Of a DNA stretch of 55,286 nt, positions 8,518 through 15,651 are shown piece by piece. The translations under genes were made by a program, and so were the position numbers. The notes beneath the pieces were generated by a model, which saw only the letters and a list, made by a program, of their open reading frames with translations, had not been told where the DNA came from and ran no database searches. The DNA comes from Nocardioides sp. (GTDB taxonomy: Bacteria > Actinomycetota > Actinomycetes > Propionibacteriales > Nocardioidaceae). Every line of letters begins with the position of its first letter. The first letter of the stretch is position 1. The stretch is from contig JAUYLL010000144.1 in assembly GCA_030698375.1 (NCBI GenBank), positions 1 through 55,286 on the forward strand, written 5' to 3'.

Positions 8518-9678
8518 ATGACCGCTCACGAAGAGCTGGCCGAGATCCGGCAGCTAGCGGCCCGGGTCGCGCAGGACGTCTACGCGCCGAAGGCCGAGCA
8601 GCTGGACGTCAACCGCACACCCATCAGCCCCGAGGAGCGTCGCCGACTCGGCGAGCTCGGGTTCCTGGGCATCGCCCACCCCGAGAAGTACGGCGGCGCC
8701 GGCGCTCCCCTGAGCGAGGCGCTCGCGGTGATCGAGGAGTTCGCCAAGGTGTGCCGCCCCGCGGCCTTCCAGATCTTCGAGGCGAACACCGGTCCCGCCC
8801 AGGTCATCACCCACCTGGCCAGCGAGGAGCAGAAGCAGCGCTGGCTGCCCTCCATCGTCTCCGGCGAGAAGACGATGGCCGTCGCCATCTCCGAGCCGGA
8901 CGCCGGCTCGGCCGCCACCGACATGCGCACCACCGCCAAGCCGACCGACGACGGGTTCGTCCTCAACGGCACCAAGCGGTGGATCTCCAACGGCGGCGAG
9001 GCCGACCAGTACCTCGTCTACTGCCGGCTCTCCGACGCACCGGGTGCCAAGGGCATCGGCGCCATCGTCGTCGACAAGGGCACCCCCGGCCTCAGCTTCG
9101 GTGCCGGCGAGCGGCTCATGGGCTTCCGGGGCATCCCGTCGGCCGACGTGATCATGGACGACGTGCACGTGCCCGCCGAGAACCTCGTGGTCCCCGCGGG
9201 CGACTTCGGCAGGCTGTTCGGCATCTTCTCGATCGAGCGGCTCGGCAACACCACGATGAGTGTCGCCATCGGGCAGGCCGCGCTCGACAAGACCGTGCAG
9301 TACGTCCAGGAGCGCGAGCAGTTCGGCAAGCCCCTCGTGGAGTTCCAGAGCGTCCAGGTGGTCCTGGCCGACATGGTGCTCCAGGTCGAGGCCGCCCGCC
9401 TGCTGCGCGACGAGGCCGCGGCGAGCGTGGACGGCACCACGGGCCTGCCCGACCCGCTGAAGGTGTCGCTGGCCAAGTGCACCGCCAACGAGATGGCCAA
9501 GAAGGTCACCGACATGGCGATGCAGCTGCACGGCGGCAACGGCTACACCGAGGAGTACGGCATCGAGCGCCTGCACCGCGACGCCCACGGCTGGGCGATC
9601 GCCGGCGGCACGCCCACGATGCAGCGGATCCGGATCGTCTCGGAGCTCCTCGGCCGCAAGTTCGACCAGCGACGCTGA
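8518..9678 (+). CDS. Acyl-CoA dehydrogenase with IVD-type catalytic Glu position
   Basis: 386-aa flavoprotein dehydrogenase. An in-frame ATG exists at 8494, but GAGGAGG at 8506-8512 lies just before the ATG at 8518, so I place the start there. Motifs: AISEPDAGSAATDM near residues 122-135, KRWISNGG near 157, and QFGKPLVEFQSVQ near 270. The usual C-terminal catalytic Glu (YEGT) is absent: the site reads AGGTPTMQRI. A Glu in SIERLGNT near residue 243 fits the position used as base in isovaleryl-CoA and long-chain dehydrogenases. It feeds electrons to ETF and forms the 2,3-double bond. First gene of a rightward operon. Confidence 0.9.
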   Translation: MTAHEELAEIRQLAARVAQDVYAPKAEQLDVNRTPISPEERRRLGELGFLGIAHPEKYGGAGAPLSEALAVIEEFAKVCRPAAFQIFEANTGPAQVITHLASEEQKQRWLPSIVSGEKTMAVAISEPDAGSAATDMRTTAKPTDDGFVLNGTKRWISNGGEADQYLVYCRLSDAPGAKGIGAIVVDKGTPGLSFGAGERLMGFRGIPSADVIMDDVHVPAENLVVPAGDFGRLFGIFSIERLGNTTMSVAIGQAALDKTVQYVQEREQFGKPLVEFQSVQVVLADMVLQVEAARLLRDEAAASVDGTTGLPDPLKVSLAKCTANEMAKKVTDMAMQLHGGNGYTEEYGIERLHRDAHGWAIAGGTPTMQRIRIVSELLGRKFDQRR

Positions 9679-9745
9679 GGCTGACCCCGCGCACCACCAC
9701 ACTGGCCGCGTGCCACGACCGCCCGCGGTCGGGAAGGATGGAGAG

Positions 9746-10873
9746 ATGTTCGACCTCACACCGGAGCACCGCAAGATCCAGGACGTGGCCCGCGAGGTGG
9801 CGGCCGCGGTCGATCCCTTCGCGGGCGAGGCCGACGACTTCCTCGAGGTCCACCCGGGGGTGCGGGACGCCCTGCGCGACAGCGGGCTCGCCCGTCTCGT
9901 CGTCCCGGCGGCGTACGGCGGCACCGACGACGTGCTCGACCCGCTCGCCCTCGCGGTGGTGCGCGAAGCGCTGATGTACAGCTCGGCCCACCTCGACTCG
10001 CTCTTCGGGATGCAGGGCGTCGGGAGCTACTCGCTGTCGGTGGGTGGCTCGGAGGAGCTCAAGCAGGAGTGGCTGCCGAAGGTTGGGCGGCTCGAGGCGA
10101 TCGCGGCGCTCGCCCTCACCGAGCCCGACGTCGGCTCGGACCTGCGCGGCGTCTCGACCACCATCGTCGAGGACGGCAGCGACCTGGTCGTGAACGGACG
10201 CAAGTCCTTCATCACCAACGGTGGTGCGGCCGACTTCTACTGCGTCATGGCCCGCGAGGGCGAGGGCTGGAGCATGGTGCTGGTGCCCGCGGACACCCCG
10301 GGACTCACCATCACCCGCGGCGACGACCTCATCGCCCCGCACATCCTCGGCGAGCTGACCTTCGAGGACGCCCGCGTGCCGGCAGGCAACCGGCTCGGCG
10401 TCCCCGGCAAGGCGTTCTCGCTGATGCTGCAGACCCTCGCCGTCTTCCGCGTGACCGTCGCCGGCTCGGCGGTGGGGCTGGCCCAGGCCGCCCTCGACGA
10501 GTCGCTGCGCCACGCCACCACCCGCGAGCAGTTCGGCAAGCCGCTGATGGCCCTGGGTGCCGTCTCGCAGGGCATCGCCCAGTCGTGGACCGACGTGGAG
10601 ACCTCCCGCGCGATCGTCTACCGCGCCGCGGCCCTGGCCAAGGACGACCCGCTCGCCCACCTCGACCTCTCCTCGATCGCCAAGGTCAGCGCCACCGAGG
10701 CCGCCGGCCGCGTGGTCGACCGCTCGGTGCAGCTGATGGGCCGGTTCGGACTCGTCCGCGGGTCGAAGATCGAGCGGCTCTACCGCAACGCCCGCCCGTT
10801 GCGGGTCTACGAGGGCGCCACCGAGGTGCTGCTGGACTCGCTCGCCCGACGTCTCGCCAAGGGCGGTGCCTGA
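9746..10873 (+). CDS. Acyl-CoA dehydrogenase
   Basis: 375-aa acyl-CoA dehydrogenase. The frame is open from 9710, but MFDLTPEHRKIQ at 9746 is the normal N terminus and is preceded by GGAAGGA. Motifs: ALTEPDVGSDLRGV near residues 123-136, KSFITNGG near 154, and REQFGKPLMALG near 262. The C-terminal RVYEGATEVLLDSL holds the standard catalytic Glu, unlike the paralogue immediately upstream. The two proteins may be subunits of one enzyme or act on different chain lengths; heteromeric dehydrogenases are known in actinobacterial steroid catabolism. Its stop overlaps the ATG of the next gene by one base (TGATG). Confidence 0.9.
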   Translation: MFDLTPEHRKIQDVAREVAAAVDPFAGEADDFLEVHPGVRDALRDSGLARLVVPAAYGGTDDVLDPLALAVVREALMYSSAHLDSLFGMQGVGSYSLSVGGSEELKQEWLPKVGRLEAIAALALTEPDVGSDLRGVSTTIVEDGSDLVVNGRKSFITNGGAADFYCVMAREGEGWSMVLVPADTPGLTITRGDDLIAPHILGELTFEDARVPAGNRLGVPGKAFSLMLQTLAVFRVTVAGSAVGLAQAALDESLRHATTREQFGKPLMALGAVSQGIAQSWTDVETSRAIVYRAAALAKDDPLAHLDLSSIAKVSATEAAGRVVDRSVQLMGRFGLVRGSKIERLYRNARPLRVYEGATEVLLDSLARRLAKGGA

Positions 10874-11622
10874 TGGACCTCCAGCTCACGGACCGGGTGG
10901 TCCTGGTCACCGGCGCCAGCCGCGGCCTCGGTGCCGCGATGGCGCTGCGCCTCGCGGCCGAGGGGGCGCTCGTCGTCGCCGCGGCCCGCAGCAAGGACAG
11001 CCTCGCGGAGGTCGCCGCCCGCGGCGAGGGCCGCATCTCGACCATCGAGGCCGACATGCGTGACCACGCGTCGGTCGCCGGGCTGGTCGACGAGGTCGTG
11101 GCCCGCCACGGACGCATCGACGGCCTGATCAACAACGCCGGCATCGCCCCCGCAGGGAAGTTCGTGGACCAGGACCCCGCCATCTGGCAGGACGCCCTCA
11201 CCGTCAACGTCATCGCGCCGATGCTGCTCGCCCAGGCGGCCGGCGCGAAGATGATCGAGCAGGGCGGTGGCCAGATCGTCAACGTCGCCTCGACCACCGG
11301 CATCCGCGGCAAGCCGTACCTGGTCGCCTACTCGACCTCGAAGGGTGCGGTCGTCCGGTTCACCGAGGCGCTCGCCGCGGAGTGGGCGGCCAAGCAGGTG
11401 CAGGTCAACTGCATCGCGCCGGGCGCCTTCGTCACCGACGCGCAGAAGGCCGTGACCGAGTCCGCGGAGCTGCTGGCCAAGCGCGTCGCGAAGATCCCGG
11501 CGGGTCGGATGGCCGACCCCGAGGAGATCGTGCCGCTCGCCTGCCTGCTCGTCTCGCCCCTGTCGTCCTTCACCACCGGAGCGGTCTTCGTCGTCGATGG
11601 CGGCGAGTCCGGGAAACTGTGA
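10873..11622 (+). CDS. SDR family oxidoreductase
   Basis: 249-aa short-chain dehydrogenase with TGASRGLGAAMAL near residues 14-26, NNAGIAPAG near 91, VNVASTTG near 137 and the catalytic YSTSKGA near 154-160. The Ser-Tyr-Lys set is intact. It ends in FVVDGGES, the usual C-terminal tetramer segment. The ATG overlaps the stop of the upstream acyl-CoA dehydrogenase by one base. In this context it probably oxidises a hydroxyacyl-CoA (compare BadH, 2-hydroxycyclohexanecarboxyl-CoA dehydrogenase, in alicyclic acid degradation), but the substrate is not visible in the sequence. Confidence 0.87.
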   Translation: MDLQLTDRVVLVTGASRGLGAAMALRLAAEGALVVAAARSKDSLAEVAARGEGRISTIEADMRDHASVAGLVDEVVARHGRIDGLINNAGIAPAGKFVDQDPAIWQDALTVNVIAPMLLAQAAGAKMIEQGGGQIVNVASTTGIRGKPYLVAYSTSKGAVVRFTEALAAEWAAKQVQVNCIAPGAFVTDAQKAVTESAELLAKRVAKIPAGRMADPEEIVPLACLLVSPLSSFTTGAVFVVDGGESGKL

Positions 11623-11629
11623 GTCACTC

Positions 11630-12433
11630 ATGATCATCGATGCACACACCCACGTCTGGCCCGACAAGATCGCCCACGCGGCGTTGGGCGCCAACCCGGT
11701 CCCCGGGCTCGTGGCCCGCGGCGACGGCACCGTGAGCGGGCTCATGGCCGACATGGCGCGCAGCCAGGTCGAGATAAGTTGCTGCCTCGGCATCGCCAAC
11801 GAGGCCCGCCACGTCGACCGCGTCAACGAGTTCGTCGCCGACCTCGTCGACAAGCGCAGGTTCGGCTTCGGGACGGTCCACGTGGACCTCTCGGTGGAGG
11901 AGAACCTCGCCAGCCTCCGGCGCCACGGCGTGACAGCGGTGAAGATCCACCCGCTGTTCCAGAACTACGCGCTGAACGACCCGCGGCTATGGGAGATCTT
12001 CGAGGCCTTCGGGAGCGAGTTCGCGGTCATCACCCACGTCGGTGAGGGCGGCGACGCCTACCGCAACACCCTCTCCAGCCCGAGGATGATCCGTGACATC
12101 GCCACGCAGTTCCCCGACCTGCGGCTGATGGCCTGCCACTTCGGCGGCTACAAGATCCTCGACGACGCCGAGGAGATGCTCTCCGGCGCCGACGTGATCC
12201 TCGAGACGTCCTGGCCGCCCACCCTGAAGACGCTGCGCCCCGAGCGGGTACGCCGGCTCATCCAGAACCACGGCGCCGAGCGGGTCGTCTTCGGCTCTGA
12301 CTGGCCGATGACCAGCCCGCAGGAGGAGATCGAGGCGATCCAGGGCCTCGGTCTCACCGACGACGAGGAGAAGTCCGTCCTCGGCGGCACGCTGGCCCGG
12401 GTGCTGGGGATCGACTCCCCGTGGGCCCGCTGA
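11630..12433 (+). CDS. Amidohydrolase family 2 (ACMSD-like) protein
   Basis: 267-aa TIM-barrel metal hydrolase or decarboxylase. The start is ATG 11630, 7 nt after the SDR stop; an earlier frame start would lie inside the SDR. Metal ligands are visible: H6 and H8 in DAHTHVWPD, a His in ITHVGEGG near 135, a His in ACHFGGYK near 169, and Asp in FGSDWPM near 223. The family (PF04909) includes aminocarboxymuconate-semialdehyde decarboxylase, gamma-resorcylate decarboxylase and lactone hydrolases, so the reaction could be a non-oxidative decarboxylation or hydrolysis. Last gene of its operon; a palindrome overlapping the stop codon may end transcription. Confidence 0.85.
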   Translation: MIIDAHTHVWPDKIAHAALGANPVPGLVARGDGTVSGLMADMARSQVEISCCLGIANEARHVDRVNEFVADLVDKRRFGFGTVHVDLSVEENLASLRRHGVTAVKIHPLFQNYALNDPRLWEIFEAFGSEFAVITHVGEGGDAYRNTLSSPRMIRDIATQFPDLRLMACHFGGYKILDDAEEMLSGADVILETSWPPTLKTLRPERVRRLIQNHGAERVVFGSDWPMTSPQEEIEAIQGLGLTDDEEKSVLGGTLARVLGIDSPWAR

Positions 12434-12464
12434 GCCGATCGGCTCAGGGCCTGGCTCAGGGCCT
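12431..12464. repeat. Palindrome plus tandem 12-mer between convergent genes
   Basis: TGAGCCGATCGGCTCA at 12431-12446 is a perfect 16-nt palindrome that includes the amidohydrolase stop. The 12-mer GGCTCAGGGCCT occurs at 12441-12452 and again directly at 12453-12464. The unit may act as a weak bidirectional terminator between the amidohydrolase and GntR genes; no T-run follows. Confidence 0.5.
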
Positions 12465-12469
12465 CAATC

Positions 12470-13210
12470 TCAGAAGCTGTTGCTCCACACGATCGGTGCC
12501 GCCAGCACGTCGGGGAACTTCCGCTCGGCGTACTTGAGGTACTGGTCGATGTGGTCGCGCATCGCGTCGGCCGACGCGATCGGGTCACGGGTGGCGATCG
12601 CCTCGTAGATGCTGAGGTGCGCCTTGTGGACGGCGCTGCGCCGGACCTTGGGGTAGTCGATGCCGATGGCGGAGCCGTCGAGGATGCCCAGCAGGGCATC
12701 GACGAGGTAGCCGAACATGGCGTTGCCCGAGCCCCGGGCGATGACGTCGTGGAACCGCTTGTTCTCCTCGAGGAAGACCGACTGGTCGTCGAGGTGTTCC
12801 TGCATGGTGTCGACGCTGCTGCGCAGGTCGGCGAGCTGCTCGTCGCTCATCCGCTCCGCGGCGAGCTGGGCCATCATCGGCTCGAGACCGCCGCGGGCCT
12901 CGGCGATCGTGCGGAACGGGGCGTTGGCGAACTGGAGCAGCAGGGTCAGCGACGTGGCCAGGCTGGTGGCGTCGGGCTGCTGGACGACGGGGCCGCCGCC
13001 GGGGCCGGGCTTGAGGGCGATGACGCCCTGGAGTTCGAGGAAGCGCAGCGACTCGCGCAGGGTGCCCCGGCCGACGTTGTACTCCTCGAGCATGATCCGC
13101 TCGGGGGGCAGCCGGTCGCCGACGGTGTTGCCGCGGCGGTTGATGTCGGTGACGATGCGTTGGGCCACCAGCATCGCGGTCTTCTGCGGCCGCGGTGTCG
13201 CGATGGTCAT
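12470..13210 (-). CDS. GntR family transcriptional regulator, FCD (FadR) subfamily
   Basis: 246-aa repressor. Residues 1-75 form the GntR winged helix: GDRLPPERIMLEEYNVGRGTLRESLR-type sequence near 36-62 and FLELQGVIALKPGPGGG near 63-80. The C-terminal FCD ligand domain shows ENKRFHDVIARGSGN near 148-162 and HLSIYEAI near 200, with the Asp/His metal-site residues typical of FCD. Such proteins usually sense acyl-CoA or organic acid ligands. Its position amid the catabolic block makes it the probable local regulator. A sequence resembling elements at two other promoters of the block lies about 55 nt upstream. Its ATG overlaps the stop of a small upstream ORF (ATGA). Confidence 0.88.
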   Translation of the reverse strand: MTIATPRPQKTAMLVAQRIVTDINRRGNTVGDRLPPERIMLEEYNVGRGTLRESLRFLELQGVIALKPGPGGGPVVQQPDATSLATSLTLLLQFANAPFRTIAEARGGLEPMMAQLAAERMSDEQLADLRSSVDTMQEHLDDQSVFLEENKRFHDVIARGSGNAMFGYLVDALLGILDGSAIGIDYPKVRRSAVHKAHLSIYEAIATRDPIASADAMRDHIDQYLKYAERKFPDVLAAPIVWSNSF

Positions 13211-13353
13211 CGACCTTCCCCCTCGGGTTCGTCGGTCACGGCGGCGCCGTGGGTCGGGTGTTGCTGAATCATACGCAGGGTTTCGCGCTGATCATGGAGG
13301 TACCGAACCCGGGCGTGCCCCCGGCCGGGGGTACCGGAGAGCACGGTGCGCAT
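13207..13353 (-). CDS. Candidate 48-aa small ORF translationally coupled to the GntR gene
   Basis: Between the CaiB gene and the GntR gene a small frame begins with ATG at 13353, preceded by AGGAG with a 6-nt spacer, and its TGA overlaps the GntR ATG as ATGA. The product starts MRTVLSGTPGRGHARV and has no recognised domain, signal peptide or membrane segment. Codon third positions are GC-rich in the first half and less so later, so coding is uncertain. The arrangement fits a leader ORF or a translational coupler for the regulator. The alternative is that the region is only a 5' leader carrying an operator. Confidence 0.35.
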   Translation of the reverse strand: MRTVLSGTPGRGHARVRYLHDQRETLRMIQQHPTHGAAVTDEPEGEGR

Positions 13354-13363
13354 GGTGAGCTCC

Positions 13364-14572
13364 TCAGCCCGTGACCACGCCGGCGGCAGCGAGTGCCGCG
13401 AGCCGGTCGTCGGCGAACCCGAGCTCGCCGGCCAGGACCTCGCGGGTGTGCTCGCCGATGGCAGGGACACCGTCGTACGTCGGGCCCGCGTAGTCGCTCA
13501 TGTGCAGCACCGGCCCGGGGGTCAGGGCGTTGCCGAGGACGGTGCCGCCGAGCTCGACGAGCGTGCGCTCCGCGAAGTGCGGGTCGCGGGTGATGTCGGA
13601 GGCGTCGTTGACCGCGGCGGCGACGACCTCGTGCGCGTCGAGGTCGGCGAGCACCTCGTCCCGTCCGCGCTGGCCGACCCACTCGATGACGATCTCCTGC
13701 AGCGACTCGTTGTTGGCCATCCGGGCGACGTTGGTGGCGTAGCGCTCGTCGGTCTTGAGGTCGGGGCGGCCCATCGCGTCGAAGAGCCGCATCGCGATGG
13801 TCTGGTTGGAGCCGGCGATCGAGAGCCAGCGCTCGTCGGCGGCCTGATAGATGCCGCGCGGGGACGCCGCGCCCGAGGCGTTGCCGTGCCGCTCCATGAT
13901 CTCGCCGGTGGCGGTGTAGTTGAGCACGGCGTCGCCGAGGATGAACATCAGCGGCTCGTAGAGCGCGACGTCGACCTCGGAGCCGGTGCCGCGGGCCTCC
14001 CGCTGGTAGAGCGCCATCGCGGTGCCGAAGGCCGCGGAGATGCCGGCGATCGAGTCGGCGAAGCCGAACGGGGGAGCGGTGGGCGGCGTGTGCGGCCAGC
14101 CGTTGAGGAACGCGTAGCCGCTGGCGGTCTCGGCGACGGTGCCGAACCCGGGGCGCTCGCGGTACGGGCCGGTCTGGCCGAACCCGCTGACCCGGGTCAT
14201 CACCAGGCCGGGGTGCTCGGCGGAGAGGTCCTTGTAGCCCATGCCCCACGCCTCCATCCGGCCAGGACGGAAGTTCTCGATGACGACGTCGGCGCCTGCG
14301 ATGAGCTCGCGGGCCACCTCGCGTCCCTCGGGCGAGCGCATGTCGATGCCGACCGAGCGCTTGCCGGAGTTCAGGCGCGAGAAGCCGATGGCGAGGCCCT
14401 CGTGGGCGGGCTGCCACTGGCGGGCGAAGTCACCCTGCGTGGGGTCCTCGATCTTGACGACGTCGGCGCCGAAGTCACGCAGCATGCGGCCGGCGGTGGG
14501 GGCGGCGTACATCGAGCCGAGCTCGATCACGCGGATGCCGCTCAGCGGTGCAGCGGAGGCAGGGTGGGTCAC
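13364..14572 (-). CDS. CaiB/BaiF family III CoA-transferase
   Basis: 402-aa class III CoA-transferase of standard length. The N terminus shows IRVIELGSMYAAPTAGRMLRDFGADVVKIE-type sequence near residues 13-42, then NSGKRSVGIDM near 68, VVIENFRPGRMEAWGMGY near 95-112 and SGFGQTGPY near 130. The residue corresponding to the catalytic Asp of formyl-CoA transferase appears to fall in VDVALYEPLMF, where I see Glu rather than Asp at the expected spot; this needs an alignment. The GTG is preceded by GAGGAT. It would move CoA between two organic acids and could replace or supplement the ligases. Same strand and likely same regulation as the GntR gene. Confidence 0.9.
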   Translation of the reverse strand: MTHPASAAPLSGIRVIELGSMYAAPTAGRMLRDFGADVVKIEDPTQGDFARQWQPAHEGLAIGFSRLNSGKRSVGIDMRSPEGREVARELIAGADVVIENFRPGRMEAWGMGYKDLSAEHPGLVMTRVSGFGQTGPYRERPGFGTVAETASGYAFLNGWPHTPPTAPPFGFADSIAGISAAFGTAMALYQREARGTGSEVDVALYEPLMFILGDAVLNYTATGEIMERHGNASGAASPRGIYQAADERWLSIAGSNQTIAMRLFDAMGRPDLKTDERYATNVARMANNESLQEIVIEWVGQRGRDEVLADLDAHEVVAAAVNDASDITRDPHFAERTLVELGGTVLGNALTPGPVLHMSDYAGPTYDGVPAIGEHTREVLAGELGFADDRLAALAAAGVVTG

Positions 14573-14599
14573 GACGCATCCTCGTCTCGACAGTCAATC

Positions 14600-14620
14600 A
14601 ATGACTATGAATCGTAGCAT
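14600..14620 (-). promoter_or_regulatory. Candidate operator upstream of the CaiB gene
   Basis: An AT-rich stretch containing ATGAATCGTAGCAT (from about 14605) lies some 30 nt upstream of the CaiB GTG. It shares ATGAATC and TAG with the acyl-CoA dehydrogenase promoter near 8480 and TGAATC-TA with a site near 13265 upstream of the GntR gene. I read these as possible sites of one regulator. Confidence 0.35.
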
Positions 14621-14659
14621 TCTGGGACGGGGCGTGACAATGGTCGGCGGTCGCCACGA

Positions 14660-14715
14660 CAACTGACGGCGTACGACGCCGAACCGGGCGATCCGCGGTC
14701 GTACGCCGTCAGTTG
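14660..14715 (-). terminator. Strong hairpin after the 3-hydroxybutyryl-CoA dehydrogenase gene
   Basis: A perfect 18-bp inverted repeat: CAACTGACGGCGTACGAC at 14660-14677 pairs with 14698-14715 around a 20-nt loop. It starts 15 nt past the leftward gene's stop, as expected of an intrinsic terminator in high-GC actinobacteria, where U-tracts are often missing. It also shields the divergent CaiB promoter region. Confidence 0.7.
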
Positions 14716-14730
14716 CTGGAGCCGGACGGC

Positions 14731-15573
14731 TCAGTAGGTGTAGAAGCCCCGGCCGGTCTTGCGGCCCAGGAGGCCGGCGTCGACCATGCGCTGCAGCAGC
14801 GGGGGTGCGGCGTACAGCGGCTCCTTGAACTCCTCGTAGAGCGAGAGCGCCACGGCCTGGGTGGTGTCGAGGCCGATGAGGTCGGCGAGGGCGAGGGGGC
14901 CCTGGGGGTGCGCGGCACCGAGGACGAGGCCGCGGTCGATGTCCTCCGCGCTGGCGAAGCCGGACTCGAGCATCCGGATCGCCGAGAGGATGAAGGGGAT
15001 CAGCAGCGCGTTCACGACGAAGCCGGCCCGGTCCTGGCAGAGGATCGACTTCTTGCCGAGCGTCTCCTCGACCAGCGCCCGCGAGCGCTCGGTGGTCTCG
15101 TCGGAGGTGAGCAGGCTCGGGACCAGTTCGACCAGCGCGAGCACCGGGACCGGGTTGAAGAAGTGGATGCCGATGACCTGCTGCGGCCGCTCGGTCACGA
15201 CCCCGAGCTTCATGATCGGGATCGAGGAGGTGTTCGACGCCAGGATCGCGTCGTCGGCGGTGATGATCTTGTCGAGGCTCCGGAAGAGGTCGACCTTCGC
15301 GGTCTCGTCCTCGACGATCGCCTCGACGACCAGGTCACGGTCGGCCAGCGCGTCCAGGTCGGTGACGACCTCGATCCGCTCGAGCACGTCGGCCGCGGAG
15401 CTGATCTTGCCCTTGGCCTCGGCGCGGGCCAGCGACTTCTCCAGCCGCGCCCGGCCGGCGTCGGCCGCTGCCTGGCTCGACTCCACCACGCGCACCCCGA
15501 GGCCCGCGCGTGCGGAGACCTCCGTGATGCCCGCGCCCATCAGCCCGCACCCGACCACGCCGATCCGCTCCAC
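14731..15573 (-). CDS. 3-hydroxybutyryl-CoA dehydrogenase
   Basis: 280-aa 3-hydroxyacyl-CoA dehydrogenase of the single-domain (Hbd/FadB2) type. The Rossmann motif GVVGCGLMGAGI sits at residues 5-16, the NAD-binding ASNTSSIPI near 112-120, and the catalytic His in GIHFFNPVPVL near 139-149 with the downstream Glu in ALVELV. The C-terminal domain shows GFVVNALLIPF and GLLGRKTGRGFY. GTG start after AGGAGG. It oxidises (S)-3-hydroxyacyl-CoA with NAD+. It stands alone, between the catabolic block and the translation factor gene, and ends in the strong hairpin, so it forms a monocistronic unit. Confidence 0.93.
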   Translation of the reverse strand: MERIGVVGCGLMGAGITEVSARAGLGVRVVESSQAAADAGRARLEKSLARAEAKGKISSAADVLERIEVVTDLDALADRDLVVEAIVEDETAKVDLFRSLDKIITADDAILASNTSSIPIMKLGVVTERPQQVIGIHFFNPVPVLALVELVPSLLTSDETTERSRALVEETLGKKSILCQDRAGFVVNALLIPFILSAIRMLESGFASAEDIDRGLVLGAAHPQGPLALADLIGLDTTQAVALSLYEEFKEPLYAAPPLLQRMVDAGLLGRKTGRGFYTY

Positions 15574-15651
15574 GTCGTTCCTCCTGCTCGATGTCGCCTG
15601 GTCTCGCAGGCTACGCCGGTCGGTCGGGTACGCCGCCGCGGGCCGCCGCTC

